A stretch of DNA of 64,000 bases from Gottfriedia acidiceleris (GCF_023115465.1 NZ_CP096034.1:868001-932000), one strand, 5' to 3'. Counted from the stretch's first letter, positions 52,503 to 62,442 are shown. Made by a program: numbers and translations. The notes: generated by a model not told the origin, from the sequence alone.

Positions 52503-53309
52503 TCAAACAGGTCTTTTATATTTACCGGATGATTCTTTTTTGTCAGTTCCAATCCACGGATCATTCCATACTTCAAAATTATATATCTTTAAGTAATCTT
52601 TTGCAGTGATACGATAATTTTTACCGGCTGGAACACTTACTTCGTAGGTGTCAGAAATAGAATAGCTGCTTTTATAAGTAATTCCTAATTCCCCAGCTAT
52701 TGCTTTAATAGGTAAACCTGCTGTACCAGAAACCTCTATCTGTCTTGACTCAGTTATAGACATTGTTGCGGTACATTTACCTTTATAAGAACTCATACGA
52801 ATAACTTCACCATTCCCATAAGTAGTGTTTCCTTTTTTCACGTATAACCCGTTACCCCATCTAGCATTAATAGGAGTTTCAACTTCCTTATCGAGATAAC
52901 TGTCAATTTGGTCCTCTTTAATAATTACAGTGTATCCAAGAATATTTTCATCTTCTAATGGATTAATGACACCTGACTTTTGGAGATCGTTTAAAACATC
53001 TTGGTTTGACACATCTATTTGTAGGTCCCCAATTTCATTAACCCCTATTTCAACTCCAGGTTCATCTTTTGAAACTACAACATTCTGACCTATTTCAAAA
53101 GTATTTTTCTTTGCTAATTCCTCATTAACTTCTTTTAGTGAATCTATATCTGTGAAAAGTTTAATAGAAGGAGAATTCAAAACTTTTTCCTTTACTGTAA
53201 AATTTTTAATTTCTTCAGCTACGACATTCTCGGTCTCTTTGGATAAAAATGGATATGTAAATGTAAAAGCTAATACTAGAGAAAGAATAACGACAAAAGC
53301 TTTCTTCAT
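52503..53309 (-). CDS. Secreted protein of unknown function
   Basis: A 268-residue exported protein with a signal peptide (KKAFVVILSLVLAFTFTYPF, cleavage probably after VVAEE or nearby). The acidic, helix-poor N-terminal half is followed by a beta-rich C-terminal half: WGNGLYVKKGNTTYGNGEVI, KCTATMSITESRQIEVSGTA, IKAIAGELGITYKSSYSISD, TYEVSVPAGKNYRITAKDYL. The K-x-S-S-Y-S-I-S-D-T-Y-E-V repeat-like strands recall Ser/Thr-rich beta hairpins of secreted bacilli proteins, and a toxin or immunity role cannot be told. ATG at 53309, monocistronic. GC and codon use look ordinary. Confidence 0.7.
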   Translation of the reverse strand: MKKAFVVILSLVLAFTFTYPFLSKETENVVAEEIKNFTVKEKVLNSPSIKLFTDIDSLKEVNEELAKKNTFEIGQNVVVSKDEPGVEIGVNEIGDLQIDVSNQDVLNDLQKSGVINPLEDENILGYTVIIKEDQIDSYLDKEVETPINARWGNGLYVKKGNTTYGNGEVIRMSSYKGKCTATMSITESRQIEVSGTAGLPIKAIAGELGITYKSSYSISDTYEVSVPAGKNYRITAKDYLKIYNFEVWNDPWIGTDKKESSGKYKRPV

Positions 53310-53412
53310 ATCAAACCCCCGAATTTATAGTATGTAAATATGTTCACAATGTAAGTGTATAATAAATTTTGAGATTTGAGTGTGTCTAAAAAAAGTCTTT
53401 TTGTTTTAAAAA

Positions 53413-53799
53413 ATGGATTCTGCTAGGATGCAGTTCTTTTCAGTTTTACTCTGCTTTTTGACACTTCACTCGGCAAATCTTCCTAGTGAAAATTTCTTTG
53501 TATCAAGTGAATGCCTAAATTCAAGAAATCAAACACAACCATGTTTTTTAATTACTAAAAAGGGTTGTGATATGGTAGCTAACAAAATGAACGGTGAAAA
53601 AGGAATTTTATTTTCAGTAACAAATGTTGAAAAATTTCATGATATGGAAAATGGTGTGTTCTCACAAGTGTTAACAAGTGGTTCACCGTCAGCATCAATT
53701 CTGATGTCAGCGATTGGTTCTAAAATGTTAACAATTTTAGCAACTGAATCAGGCAAAACGCAAATAATATATGAAGTGGCTGCTGTTAAAACTGCTTAA
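53413..53799 (+). pseudogene. Fragment of a phage Rha/antirepressor-type protein
   Basis: Residues about 24-80 (ENFFVSSECLNSRNQTQPCF, LITKKGCDMVANKMNGEKGI, LFSVTNVEKFHDMEN) match the C-terminal part of the Rha/antirepressor N-domain of Bacillus phages, where similar text is usually preceded by a DNA-binding segment. That upstream part is missing, there is no ribosome binding site before the ATG, and the last 45 residues (VLTSGSPSASILMSAIGSKM...) look like a different protein. It is probably a prophage relic, possibly a chimeric junction, lying between a secreted-protein gene and an amine oxidase gene. Confidence 0.55.
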
Positions 53800-53895
53800 G
53801 GCAAGGGTTTAGTTATACATTAAAAGTCTAGTTAAACTTGCGAGTGAATAACCTTTATAGATAGTTTATTTTTTTCAAAAAGAGGAGGTATTCTA

Positions 53896-55350
53896 TTGGT
53901 ACAAGAAGTCCTCTCAATTGATCAAATGATTAATATTATTCAAAATGGCTTAACAAAAACGGGTTCGTCAAAGAGTGTAATAATTATCGGTGGTGGAATA
54001 TCAGGATTAGTTTCTGCGTCATTATTAAAAGAAGCAGGTCATCAGGTTACTATTATTGAGGCAAATAGAAGAATAGGTGGACGAATTTACACAAAAAGAG
54101 AACCTTTTCTTGATTACCAATATGTTGACCTTGGTGCTATGCGTATCCCTTCAATTCACCATTTGACATTTGCACTAATAAATAAATTAAATTTACAAGT
54201 AAATGAATTTATTAATAGTACTCCAAATGATTTAATATATGCTAATAATGTACTAACAAATCAAAAAACGTATGAATCAAACCCAGATATCTTAAAGTAT
54301 TCTGTTGCGCCAAATGAAAAAGGAAAAACAGCAGTAGAGTTACTCTTATCTGCAGTCGGCCCAGTGATCGATTTTATAAATCAAGATCCTATCAAAAACT
54401 GGAAAATCATTATTGATAAATACGATCAATATTCAATGGAAAACTTTTTGAAATACAATCCCATAGGAACTTCCTTATCAACTGGAGCAATCGATATGAT
54501 TAAAACAATTGTAGGTTTGGAAGGTTTCCCGGAACTTGGATTTACGGCTATATTACGAGAAGTTATTGTACTTTTAACGCCAAATTTAAAGCTTTATGAA
54601 ATTACAGGAGGAACTGATTACCTTGTAAGAGCGTTTTTACCACAATTGAGGGACAATATTATACTGAATGAAAGGGTTACAAGAATTATACAAGGAAATT
54701 CTAAAGTAACCATCCATACTGAAAATGAAATATTGACAAGACAGAAGCAGTATGAATGTGACTATGTTATTTCTACAATCCCTTTTTCTTTATTTAACTT
54801 TGTAGATATATTTCCATATGAGTCTATTTCTGATATTAAATGGAAAGTTATTAGAGAATTGCATTATGCAGATTCAACTAAAATTGCTATACAATTCAGA
54901 ACAAAATTTTGGGAAAAATTAGGTTTGGTTGGTGGTAAATTAACAACAGATTTGCCAATCAAATTTTCCTATTTTCCTAGCCATGATTTTGGTTTTGAAA
55001 CAGGAATTATGTTAGCAAGCTACACGTGGGAAGATGATGCTACTATTTGGGATAGTATGAAAAATAATAAGCGTATTGATAAAGCATTAGCTAATCTATC
55101 AATTATTTTTGGGGATGTAGTTTATAAAGAATTTTTAGTAGGTTATTCGCAAAGTTGGACTCAATTTTCATTTTCAGGTGGAGCATTTGTGATGTATAAA
55201 CCAAACCAACAAAGAGAACTCGGTCCATTTATTAGTACACCTGAAGGCAGAATTCATTTTGGTGGATCTCATGCATCATCTACTCCTGGATGGGTGCAAG
55301 GTGCAATCGAATCAGGAATCCGTACTGCTAATGAAGTTAATAATCTATAA
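53896..55350 (+). CDS. FAD-dependent amine oxidase (monoamine/L-amino-acid oxidase type)
   Basis: A 484-residue flavoprotein oxidase. FAD-binding VIIIGGGISGLVSASLLKEA is at about 28-47, the acidic end of the second strand and GG motif at IIEANRRIGGRIYTKREP, and the substrate-domain LGAMRIPSIHHLTFALINKL follows. The C-terminal FAD pyrophosphate-binding GRIHFGGSHASSTPGWVQGAIESG-type segment completes the fold. It oxidises an amine or amino acid to the imine with release of hydrogen peroxide. TTG start at 53896 with AGAGGAGG upstream. No signal peptide. Substrate not evident. Confidence 0.9.
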   Translation: MVQEVLSIDQMINIIQNGLTKTGSSKSVIIIGGGISGLVSASLLKEAGHQVTIIEANRRIGGRIYTKREPFLDYQYVDLGAMRIPSIHHLTFALINKLNLQVNEFINSTPNDLIYANNVLTNQKTYESNPDILKYSVAPNEKGKTAVELLLSAVGPVIDFINQDPIKNWKIIIDKYDQYSMENFLKYNPIGTSLSTGAIDMIKTIVGLEGFPELGFTAILREVIVLLTPNLKLYEITGGTDYLVRAFLPQLRDNIILNERVTRIIQGNSKVTIHTENEILTRQKQYECDYVISTIPFSLFNFVDIFPYESISDIKWKVIRELHYADSTKIAIQFRTKFWEKLGLVGGKLTTDLPIKFSYFPSHDFGFETGIMLASYTWEDDATIWDSMKNNKRIDKALANLSIIFGDVVYKEFLVGYSQSWTQFSFSGGAFVMYKPNQQRELGPFISTPEGRIHFGGSHASSTPGWVQGAIESGIRTANEVNNL

Positions 55351-55412
55351 AATTTATATAAATACATGGGTTAATGGGGGAGAATAACTTATTCTACAAA
55401 GCAGAGATAAAA

Positions 55413-55459
55413 TAAAAATCCCTAGAAGTGTTGATAGATCAACGTTTCTAGGGATTTTA
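55413..55459. terminator. Bidirectional terminator between amine oxidase gene and rpsD
   Basis: Stem aaaatccctagaa/ttctagggatttt with an inner gttgat/atcaac hairpin. Confidence 0.9.
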
Positions 55460-55481
55460 TAAATGCTATTTACATAGCATT

Positions 55482-56087
55482 TTAATTAACGGTTGTAGAA
55501 TTCAACGATAAGAGCTTCGTTGATTTCAGCTGTAATTCAGAACGCTCTGGTAAGCGGTTGAAAGTACCTTCTAATTTGTCAGCGTTGAAAGTAATGTACT
55601 CAGGTACAAAGTTGTTAACTTCAACAGCTTCTTTAACTACAGCTAAGTTTTGTGATTTTTCACGTAAGCTGATAGTTTGGCCAATTTTCACGCGGAAAGA
55701 AGGGATGTCTACACGTTTGCCATCAACTAAGATGTGACCGTGGTTAACTAATTGACGAGCAGCACGACGAGTACGAGCAAGACCCATACGGTAAACTACG
55801 TTGTCTAAACGAGTTTCTAATAAGATCATGAAGTTTTCACCATGTTTACCAGTTAATTTACCAGCGATATCAAAAGTGCGACGGAATTGACGCTCATTAA
55901 CACCGTACATATGACGTAATTTTTGTTTTTCAGTTAACTGTAAACCGTATTCTGATAATTTTTTACGTTGGTTAGGTCCGTGTTGACCTGGTGCATAAGG
56001 GCGTTTTTCTAATTCTTTACCTGTTCCGCTTAATGAAATGCCTAAACGGCGAGATAATTTCCAAGTAGATCCTGTATAACGAGACAT
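55482..56087 (-). CDS. rpsD: 30S ribosomal protein S4, with a shifted C-terminus
   Basis: S4 organises 16S rRNA folding and represses its own gene. Residues 1-180 are normal: [40 protein letters not shown], the S4 RNA-binding domain [20 protein letters not shown], and [10 protein letters not shown]. The expected end [15 protein letters not shown] is replaced by [16 protein letters not shown], giving 201 residues. The expected sequence is intact one frame over: adding one G beside tg at about 55532 (CC on the coding strand) restores it, with the true stop at 55486-55488. Most likely a sequencing deletion, since S4 is essential. ATG at 56087 with AGGAGG upstream. Confidence 0.93.
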   Translation of the reverse strand: MSRYTGSTWKLSRRLGISLSGTGKELEKRPYAPGQHGPNQRKKLSEYGLQLTEKQKLRHMYGVNERQFRRTFDIAGKLTGKHGENFMILLETRLDNVVYRMGLARTRRAARQLVNHGHILVDGKRVDIPSFRVKIGQTISLREKSQNLAVVKEAVEVNNFVPEYITFNADKLEGTFNRLPERSELQLKSTKLLSLNSTTVN

Positions 56088-56099
56088 TGATTGTCTCCT

Positions 56100-56272
56100 C
56101 CTTTAGTTTTTATTTTGGAGTAAAATAAAAACGTTCGTGTAGCCCCAGATTGTTTATTTTGCTTTCATGTATCCTCGCTCCAGCAGCCAGAGTTACGCGA
56201 TGACACCTCTTAAACAGTAGAGGAACAAAATAAATATCAAGCCTGTGCTTACAACGCTGCGTTATTTTACAC
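56100..56272 (-). ncRNA. rpsD 5' leader (probable S4 autoregulatory RNA)
   Basis: About 170 nt between a strong promoter and rpsD. On the minus strand it contains the G-rich gaggtgtcatcgcgtaactc, ctggctgctggagcgaggat and caatctggggctacacgaac segments, which can form several hairpins. In B. subtilis S4 represses rpsD by binding such a leader. Assigned from position and structure; no covariance model was run. Confidence 0.6.
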
Positions 56273-56279
56273 AAAGAAT

Positions 56280-56308
56280 ATTATAACCAGATAATATAAA
56301 ATAGTCAA
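56280..56308 (-). promoter_or_regulatory. SigA promoter of rpsD
   Basis: On the minus strand TTGACT (56308-56303), a 17-bp spacer, and a perfect TATAAT (56285-56280). Confidence 0.85.
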
Positions 56309-56384
56309 GGGCAGTTTTGTTTCTAGCTTTTTATAAAGAGAAAAAAGAAATCCAATAAAGGATTCCTTTAGAAAGTAAATTTTC

Positions 56385-56873
56385 TTATCTAATTGTTTCT
56401 TCAATTAAATTTACGATTGCTTGAAGATATTTTTGATCCGTTTCATCAAAACGATTGAATTCCGGACTATCGATATCTAATACGCCAATTACTTCATCGT
56501 TATGCATTAAAGGAATAACGATTTCTGAATTAGATGCAGCGTCACATGCGATGTGGCCTGGGAAATCGTGAACATTATCGATTCTTTGAACTGTTTTTGT
56601 TTGAGCAGATGTACCGCAAACTCCCTTACCGTATGGTATACGCACACACGCAGGAAGACCTACAAATGGGCCTAAAACTAATTCATTTCGATCTCCATCT
56701 TTTAAATAAAATCCAACCCAATTTATTTGGTGTAAAAACTGATTTAATAGGGCAGATGTATTTGCTAAATTAGCAATTAGGTTATGTTCACCATCTATTA
56801 AAGCTTTAACTTGAGCTGTTAGAGTATTATATTGTTGTTCTTTTGTACCTGAATATTCGACTTTTTGAAACAT
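56385..56873 (-). CDS. ytsP: Free methionine-(R)-sulfoxide reductase, GAF domain (YtsP)
   Basis: A 162-residue GAF-domain enzyme (fRMsr) reducing free methionine-R-sulfoxide. The three conserved cysteines are present in VGLPACVRIPYGKGVCGTSA and FPGHIACDAASNSEIVIPLM, as in the active E. coli and yeast enzymes. The fold begins HNLIANLANTSALLNQFLHQ and INWVGFYL. ATG at 56873 with AAAGGGG upstream. It lies between rpsD and refZ as in B. subtilis. The symbol follows the locus; enzyme activity is inferred from the cysteines. Confidence 0.93.
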   Translation of the reverse strand: MFQKVEYSGTKEQQYNTLTAQVKALIDGEHNLIANLANTSALLNQFLHQINWVGFYLKDGDRNELVLGPFVGLPACVRIPYGKGVCGTSAQTKTVQRIDNVHDFPGHIACDAASNSEIVIPLMHNDEVIGVLDIDSPEFNRFDETDQKYLQAIVNLIEETIR

Positions 56874-57019
56874 TTGTAGACCCCTTTCCCTATTTCTTGT
56901 GAAATATCATAGCATATTTCGAAAGAATACTGGTAATTTTGTCGACCGATTTGTAGAGGATTTTATCAGTATTTCGCTAATTAATAAAACAATTGATGTT
57001 GTAAAAGAGGGTGACGAGT

Positions 57020-57667
57020 ATGGAGCAAGATAAACTTGCAACAAAGAAGAAAGTCATCGAGGCAGCGCTTACGTTATTTAAAATTAATGGATACCATGGT
57101 ACTTCAGTAAGGGATATTTCTAAAAAAGCAAATGTAAATATTGCGACGATTTCATATTATTTTAAAGGTAAACAAGGTTTACTTGAACATATCATAGTAG
57201 ATTTTTTAGAAGGATACGTTGAAATTTTAGATAAACACTGTTTGTCATTGTATGATAAAAACGCAAATTTAATTTTAATGAATCTTGTTGGTGAAGTACT
57301 CAATTATTACTTTTTAAAAAAGGAATATGCTTCAATTTTTTACAGAGAGCTGACAATCGACTCTGTCTTCATTCGTGAGATTATGATTACCTATTTAGCA
57401 AGAGAACGTTTTACTTTTACTCAAATTTATGATGCTATTCGTATGTCTAATGCGAAACTAACTATGCCATTTTCAGTTTTTTTCGTCCAATTAAAATCCT
57501 TCCTTTCAACACCGTACTTATTTCCAGGCTATTTAAATGAAGTATTGTATATACAGCAAAATGATGTGTATTTTTTTGAAAGATATAAAGAGTATGTTGA
57601 GAAGTGGATTGAATCACTATTTGATATGGATGAGAGACTAGTTAGTCGAGTAGAACTTTCATCCTAA
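57020..57667 (+). CDS. refZ: TetR-family protein RefZ
   Basis: A 215-residue TetR-like DNA-binding protein. The helix-turn-helix is KVIEAALTLFKINGYHGTSV, RDISKKANVNIATISYYFKG. In B. subtilis RefZ is made at the start of sporulation, binds motifs near the origin and helps place the polar division septum by acting on FtsZ. The ATG at 57020 is nine bases after GAGGG; the GTG at 57011 overlaps that site. It precedes ezrA, another FtsZ regulator, as in B. subtilis. Terminator follows at 57672. Confidence 0.88.
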   Translation: MEQDKLATKKKVIEAALTLFKINGYHGTSVRDISKKANVNIATISYYFKGKQGLLEHIIVDFLEGYVEILDKHCLSLYDKNANLILMNLVGEVLNYYFLKKEYASIFYRELTIDSVFIREIMITYLARERFTFTQIYDAIRMSNAKLTMPFSVFFVQLKSFLSTPYLFPGYLNEVLYIQQNDVYFFERYKEYVEKWIESLFDMDERLVSRVELSS

Positions 57668-57671
57668 AACT

Positions 57672-57713
57672 TCGCCTTTTTCATTGTGCAAAATCACAAT
57701 GAAAAGGCGTTTT
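57672..57713 (+). terminator. Terminator after refZ
   Basis: Stem acgcctttttcattgtg/cacaatgaaaaggcgt, loop caaaat, T-run. Confidence 0.93.
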
Positions 57714-57924
57714 TCGTTGTTTAAAAATCTGAAATTTCTACAAGTTTTTACAGTATTTATTATAGTTTGATAAAAATATGAAAAAATTGAAAAAATTAAG
57801 CCAAAAATCAACTTTATCATGTTATTATTAACTATGACCTAAATAAAGAGTGATTTATTAATTCAAAAAATAACGTACAAATAAATAGATTCAGATGGCA
57901 GTAAAAGGAGGTACATCAGGGAAA

Positions 57925-59643
57925 ATGACAATGACATTCTATGTAATTTTAGTCGTAATAGCTATTGTTATCGCATTAATGATTGTAGCCTTAACAATTC
58001 GACAACGTTTATTCAAAAAACTCGATGAACTTGAAGCGTGGAGAATGCAGTTAATGAGTAAGCCAGTTACGGATGAACTTTCAAAGCTAAAGGCCTTAAA
58101 TATGACCGGCCAAACGGAAGAGCTTTTTGATAAATGGAGAACCGATTGGGATGAACTAGTGACAACTTTTTTACCGAAAGTAACTGATTCCATCTCAGAA
58201 ATAGATGAGGCAATTAATAAATATCATTTCATGAAAGCTAAAGCAGGGATTAGTGAAATTGAGGGAAGCCTAACTGAAGCTGAATCAAGCATCGATAAAA
58301 TTCTAAATGAGGTAAGCGACCTAGTAGGTAGCGAAGAACAAAATAATTCGGATATTGAAATGTTAAACCAAGAGTATCTTGAGCAAAGAAAGCTTTTATT
58401 AACTCATCGTCATTTATATTCAATTTCTGAAACTCAGTTGGAACAAAAAATGGATGATATTAAACAACAAATCCAACTATTTAATGATACAACTGAAAAA
58501 GGAAACTATTTAGAAGCAAGAGGCTTAGTGAAAGAAATTTCTGATCAAGTACATATACTGAAAACAAATATGTCAATCATTCCGGATTTATATATTGAAT
58601 CTTCTACTACAATGCCCTCTCAAATACATAATTTAACTGATGGTTTAAAGCAAATGAAAGCAGACGGGTATGTGCTTGATTTTGAAGCATTAGAAAATGA
58701 AACAATTGATTGTTCTAAAATATGTATCGACTGTGTCGAATTAATTAAAAAACTAGAAATCACAGAAGCGATTGACAAGCTTGAATTTGTAAAAGCAAAA
58801 GTCGATTCAATCTATGATTTGTTAGAAAAAGAAGTAGAGAGTAAATTTATAGTAGAAAAAGAAATATGGACTTCTCAGGAAGAAATTCAAAGTATTCGAG
58901 AAGATAATTTAAAAACAAAAGAAGAGACTCAATTAGTTCAGCAAATTTATGAACTAAGTGATGAAGATACTCAAGCTCAAAAGATGGTTGAAAAGCAAGT
59001 AAGTATCATTACAAAACGCTTTGAATTATTGCAGATCCGTGTAGCAGAACAAGATCTTGCATTTTCTGTAATAAGAGAAGAATTAGATTTACTAAAAAAG
59101 CAAATGGAAGATGTTAAAGAATCTCATTTGATGTATGTTGAAATGCTAAAAGCACTTCGAAAAGATGAATTACAAGCTCGTGATCAATTAATTGAAATGA
59201 AACGATTAATGTTAGAGGTCAAACGTCTTGTTCAAATTTCTAATTTACCTGGTATGCCAGTTTCTTCTATGAAACAAATACAAGATGCTCAAGAAAGTAT
59301 GCAAATTGTTTATTTGGAATTAGAGAAAAAGCCATTAAAAATGGCGCATGTATCATTTTTACTAGAAAAAGCAGCAGCTGCTGTACAAGTTTGCTATAAT
59401 GATACGAAATACATGATTGAACAAGGATATTTCGTAGAAAAAGTGATACAATATGGAAATCGCTATAGAAGTAAAAATGTACAAATGGCAGCGTCAATGG
59501 ACAAGGCAGAGCAATTATTTAGAGAATTTCAATATAACGAAGCTCTAGAAGAAGCTGCCGTTTCAATTGAAAAAATTGAACCTGGTGCAATCGATAAATT
59601 ACAAGAAATACTAAATGAACAAAAGTACACACTACCCCTATAG
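57925..59643 (+). CDS. ezrA: Septation ring formation regulator EzrA
   Basis: A 572-residue negative regulator of FtsZ ring assembly. It has one N-terminal helix (FYVILVVIAIVIALMIVALT, about 5-24), then almost unbroken coiled coil in the cytoplasm (spectrin-like repeats), starting with KKLDELEAWRMQLMSKPVTD, TGQTEELFDKWRTDWDELVT. The conserved C-terminal patch is near GYFVEKVIQYGNRYRS, required for midcell localisation. An AAAGGAGGT lies upstream; the ATG at 57925 (or the next ATG, two codons later) is preferred over the frame start at 57895, which precedes that site. Followed by iscS, as in Bacillus. Confidence 0.93.
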   Translation: MTMTFYVILVVIAIVIALMIVALTIRQRLFKKLDELEAWRMQLMSKPVTDELSKLKALNMTGQTEELFDKWRTDWDELVTTFLPKVTDSISEIDEAINKYHFMKAKAGISEIEGSLTEAESSIDKILNEVSDLVGSEEQNNSDIEMLNQEYLEQRKLLLTHRHLYSISETQLEQKMDDIKQQIQLFNDTTEKGNYLEARGLVKEISDQVHILKTNMSIIPDLYIESSTTMPSQIHNLTDGLKQMKADGYVLDFEALENETIDCSKICIDCVELIKKLEITEAIDKLEFVKAKVDSIYDLLEKEVESKFIVEKEIWTSQEEIQSIREDNLKTKEETQLVQQIYELSDEDTQAQKMVEKQVSIITKRFELLQIRVAEQDLAFSVIREELDLLKKQMEDVKESHLMYVEMLKALRKDELQARDQLIEMKRLMLEVKRLVQISNLPGMPVSSMKQIQDAQESMQIVYLELEKKPLKMAHVSFLLEKAAAAVQVCYNDTKYMIEQGYFVEKVIQYGNRYRSKNVQMAASMDKAEQLFREFQYNEALEEAAVSIEKIEPGAIDKLQEILNEQKYTLPL

Positions 59644-59720
59644 ATGTAAATCTTAGGGGTTTCGTCTGTTTTCAGATATAATGAAAAATGGACTCAAGCA
59701 ATATGGAGGTACGGAAAAAT

Positions 59721-60863
59721 ATGATTTATTTTGATAATAGCGCGACTACTAAACCTTATAAAGAGGTATTAGACACATATATTACTGTTTCGGATCAGTT
59801 TTTTGGAAATCCCTCTTCAATTCATAAGCTAGGTGGACGCTCAGAGCAATTACTCTCAAAAGCTAGAAACCAAATTGCAGAGCTTTTATCAGTTCAACCA
59901 TCAGAAATCATCTTTACATCAGGTGGAACAGAGGGGAATAATTTAGCAATAAAAGGAACTGCCATGATGCATCGTTCAAGAGGGAAGCATTTAATTACGA
60001 CTGAAATTGAACATCCGTCAATTTATGAAGCTTATAAACAATTAGAGGATCTAGGTTTTGAAGTAACCTACTTATCCCCAAACAAAGATGGGTTTATTTC
60101 TGTTGACCAATTAAAAAATGCGTTAAGAGATGATACGATATTAGTTTCTGTCATTCATGTAAATAATGAAACAGGAGCAATTCAACCGATCGCCGAAATT
60201 GGGCGATTATTAACGGATTATCCAAAAGTATTTTTCCATGTGGACGCTGTTCAAGGGGTAGGGAAAGTACCATTAAATATTAAACAAGCTGCGATCGATT
60301 TATTATCTATCTCTGGTCATAAATTTCATAGTGTAAAAGGAACTGGAATTTTATATATTAGAGAAGGTGTAACATTATCATCTTTAATGACAGGTGGATC
60401 ACAGGAACGTGAGATTCGTTCAGGTACGGAAAACCTAGCAGGAATTGTTGCGATGGCTAAAGCGCTAAGAATCACGCTAGAAAAACAAAAAACAATGCAT
60501 GAACACTTATATAACATGAGAAACGAACTCATTCAAAATATAGAGATGATTGACAACGCTGTATTGAATTCACCACAATCAAATTTTGCTCCTCATATAA
60601 TAAATATTTCATTTGTAGGATTAAAGCCTGAGGTAATTGTACATGCTCTATCTGAAGAAAATGTTTTTATTTCTACAAAATCAGCATGTTCTTCTAAAAC
60701 TTTTGAAATAAGCCGAGTACTTCAAAGTATGGGTAAGAGCGAAAAAGTAGCAAGTAGTGCTGTCAGAATAAGTCTTTCTTATGAAAATACAATGAGTGAA
60801 GTAGAGCAGTTTAACATAATAATTAAAGAAGTAATTAAAAATTTATATAAAGTAATGGGGTAA
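59721..60863 (+). CDS. iscS: Cysteine desulfurase (IscS/NifS-like, NifZ)
   Basis: A 380-residue PLP enzyme releasing sulfur from cysteine as a persulfide for thiolation of tRNA and thiamine. It opens [20 protein letters not shown], has [16 protein letters not shown], the PLP lysine in [18 protein letters not shown] (about K202), and the catalytic Cys loop [17 protein letters not shown] (about Cys 324). ATG at 59721 with GGAGGT upstream. The next gene, thiI, starts four bases after the stop, and the pair makes s4U in tRNA; B. subtilis pairs NifZ with ThiI the same way. Confidence 0.95.
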   Translation: MIYFDNSATTKPYKEVLDTYITVSDQFFGNPSSIHKLGGRSEQLLSKARNQIAELLSVQPSEIIFTSGGTEGNNLAIKGTAMMHRSRGKHLITTEIEHPSIYEAYKQLEDLGFEVTYLSPNKDGFISVDQLKNALRDDTILVSVIHVNNETGAIQPIAEIGRLLTDYPKVFFHVDAVQGVGKVPLNIKQAAIDLLSISGHKFHSVKGTGILYIREGVTLSSLMTGGSQEREIRSGTENLAGIVAMAKALRITLEKQKTMHEHLYNMRNELIQNIEMIDNAVLNSPQSNFAPHIINISFVGLKPEVIVHALSEENVFISTKSACSSKTFEISRVLQSMGKSEKVASSAVRISLSYENTMSEVEQFNIIIKEVIKNLYKVMG

Positions 60864-60867
60864 CAGC

Positions 60868-62097
60868 ATGAATGTAGAATATATTTTAATTCGCTATGGA
60901 GAAATGACTACAAAAGGAAAAAATCGTGGTCGATTTACAAGTATATTAAGAGAAAATGTTCGAAATCGATTAAAAAATTTTGATAAAATTAAAATCACTG
61001 CTACGCGTGATCGTATGTATATAAAATTAAATGGTGAAGATCATGAGAAGGTTGCTGCCAATCTTAAAGAAGTTTTTGGAATTCATACATTTAGTTATGC
61101 TAGAAAAGTTGATACTGAATTAGAGGCAATTAAAAAAGGTGCTCTTGAGGCTATTAACGAGCTTGGTGATAGTGTTAAAACGTTTAAAGTTAACGTACAA
61201 CGTAGTTATAAACAATTCCCATTAAACACGCCACAGTTAAATCGCGAGCTAGGTGGGTATATTCTTCAAAATACAGAACACTTAACTGTAGATGTTCATC
61301 AGCCAGATGTAGCTGTTCGAGTAGAAGTGCGTGATGATGCTACTTATATAACTTGTGGAGAAGAATTTGGTGCAGGTGGCTATCCAGTTGGAGTCGGCGG
61401 AAAAGTTATGTTATTACTATCTGGAGGAATAGATAGTCCAGTAGCAGCGTACATGTTGTTAAAACGAGGCGTGTCAATAGAAGCGATTCATTTTGAAAGT
61501 CCTCCTTTTACGAGTGATCGTGCAAAACAAAAAGTAATGGATTTAGCAAGTAAACTAACTAGATATTGTAGAAGAGTGACTTTACATGTAATACCATTTA
61601 CTGAAATCCAAAAAGCAATTCATAAAGAAATGCCTGCAAGCTACACAATGACAATTATGAGACGTGTTATGCTTAGAATTGCAGAGCAAGTTTCTGTTGA
61701 ACGAAAAGCACTTGCTTTAGCAACTGGTGAAAGTTTAGGTCAAGTGGCAAGCCAAACATTAGAAAGTATGCATACAATCAATGAAGTAACTAATTATCCA
61801 GTTTTAAGACCACTATTAGCTATGGATAAATTAGAAATCATGGATATTGCTAAAAAAATTGATACGTATGATATCAGTATTAGACCATATGAGGATTGCT
61901 GTACAATTTTTACTCCAGCTAATCCAACTACAAAACCAAAACGTGATAAAGTGGCTCGTTACGAGAGTCGTTTTGACTTTACTGAACTAATAAATGAAGC
62001 GGTAGTTAATAGAGAATCAATCATTTTTGAGAACGAAATGATTCGAAATCAAACGTCAACAAAAGAAGAAGAAATTGATATTGACGCACTTTTATAA
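60868..62097 (+). CDS. thiI: tRNA 4-thiouridine synthase ThiI
   Basis: A 409-residue enzyme adding sulfur to U8 of tRNA. Domains in order: ferredoxin-like and THUMP RNA-binding region ([40 protein letters not shown]), then the PP-loop ATPase with [20 protein letters not shown] (about 177-196), and [20 protein letters not shown]. The C-terminal rhodanese domain of E. coli ThiI is absent, as in Bacillus, where IscS/NifZ supplies the sulfur directly. ATG at 60868, translationally close to iscS. Complete and normal length. Confidence 0.96.
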   Translation: MNVEYILIRYGEMTTKGKNRGRFTSILRENVRNRLKNFDKIKITATRDRMYIKLNGEDHEKVAANLKEVFGIHTFSYARKVDTELEAIKKGALEAINELGDSVKTFKVNVQRSYKQFPLNTPQLNRELGGYILQNTEHLTVDVHQPDVAVRVEVRDDATYITCGEEFGAGGYPVGVGGKVMLLLSGGIDSPVAAYMLLKRGVSIEAIHFESPPFTSDRAKQKVMDLASKLTRYCRRVTLHVIPFTEIQKAIHKEMPASYTMTIMRRVMLRIAEQVSVERKALALATGESLGQVASQTLESMHTINEVTNYPVLRPLLAMDKLEIMDIAKKIDTYDISIRPYEDCCTIFTPANPTTKPKRDKVARYESRFDFTELINEAVVNRESIIFENEMIRNQTSTKEEEIDIDALL

Positions 62098-62124
62098 AAT
62101 TACTAAAAATTACCAGTAAAAAAA

Positions 62125-62155
62125 TGAATTAAGATATGTGTTTTATCACACTCTA
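62125..62155 (+). promoter_or_regulatory. Candidate SigG promoter of the SASP gene
   Basis: TGAATT at 62125-62130 and CACTCTA at 62149-62155 with an 18-bp spacer, similar to the SigG consensus (TGAATA, CATACTA). Confidence 0.4.
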
Positions 62156-62178
62156 TACTCACAAGGAGGTGACAACAC

Positions 62179-62388
62179 ATGTCAAATAGAAATAATTCAG
62201 GTAGCAATCAATTATTAGTTGATGGTGCTGAGAATGCTTTAAACCAAATGAAGTATGAAATCGCTACAGAATTTGGTGTAAACCTTGGCCCTGATACAAC
62301 TTCTCGTGCGAATGGATCTGTTGGTGGTGAAATCACAAAACGTTTAGTACAAATGGCTGAACAAAGCCTTGGTGGATTTTCTCGATAA
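62179..62388 (+). CDS. sspA: Alpha/beta-type small acid-soluble spore protein
   Basis: A 69-residue DNA-coating protein of the spore core that protects against UV and heat and is digested at germination. It has the first conserved motif ([20 protein letters not shown]) including the GPR protease site at TEFGV, and the second ([20 protein letters not shown]). ATG at 62179 with AAGGAGGTG upstream. Position next to thiI is conserved in Bacillus and proves that the organism forms spores. Expressed in the forespore. It could be named sspA or another alpha/beta paralogue. Confidence 0.97.
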   Translation: MSNRNNSGSNQLLVDGAENALNQMKYEIATEFGVNLGPDTTSRANGSVGGEITKRLVQMAEQSLGGFSR

Positions 62389-62411
62389 TATAATTTAAAT
62401 ATTTATGGATT

Positions 62412-62442
62412 AAGGGGTAGGGTAAAACCTACCTCTTTTCTA
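62412..62442 (+). terminator. Terminator after the SASP gene
   Basis: Stem aaggggtagg/cctacctctt, loop gtaaaa, T-rich tail. Confidence 0.8.

Noticed and set aside
52385-52576. 63-codon minus-strand frame
   Set aside because: Overlaps the end of the secreted-protein gene in another frame and runs through its terminator.
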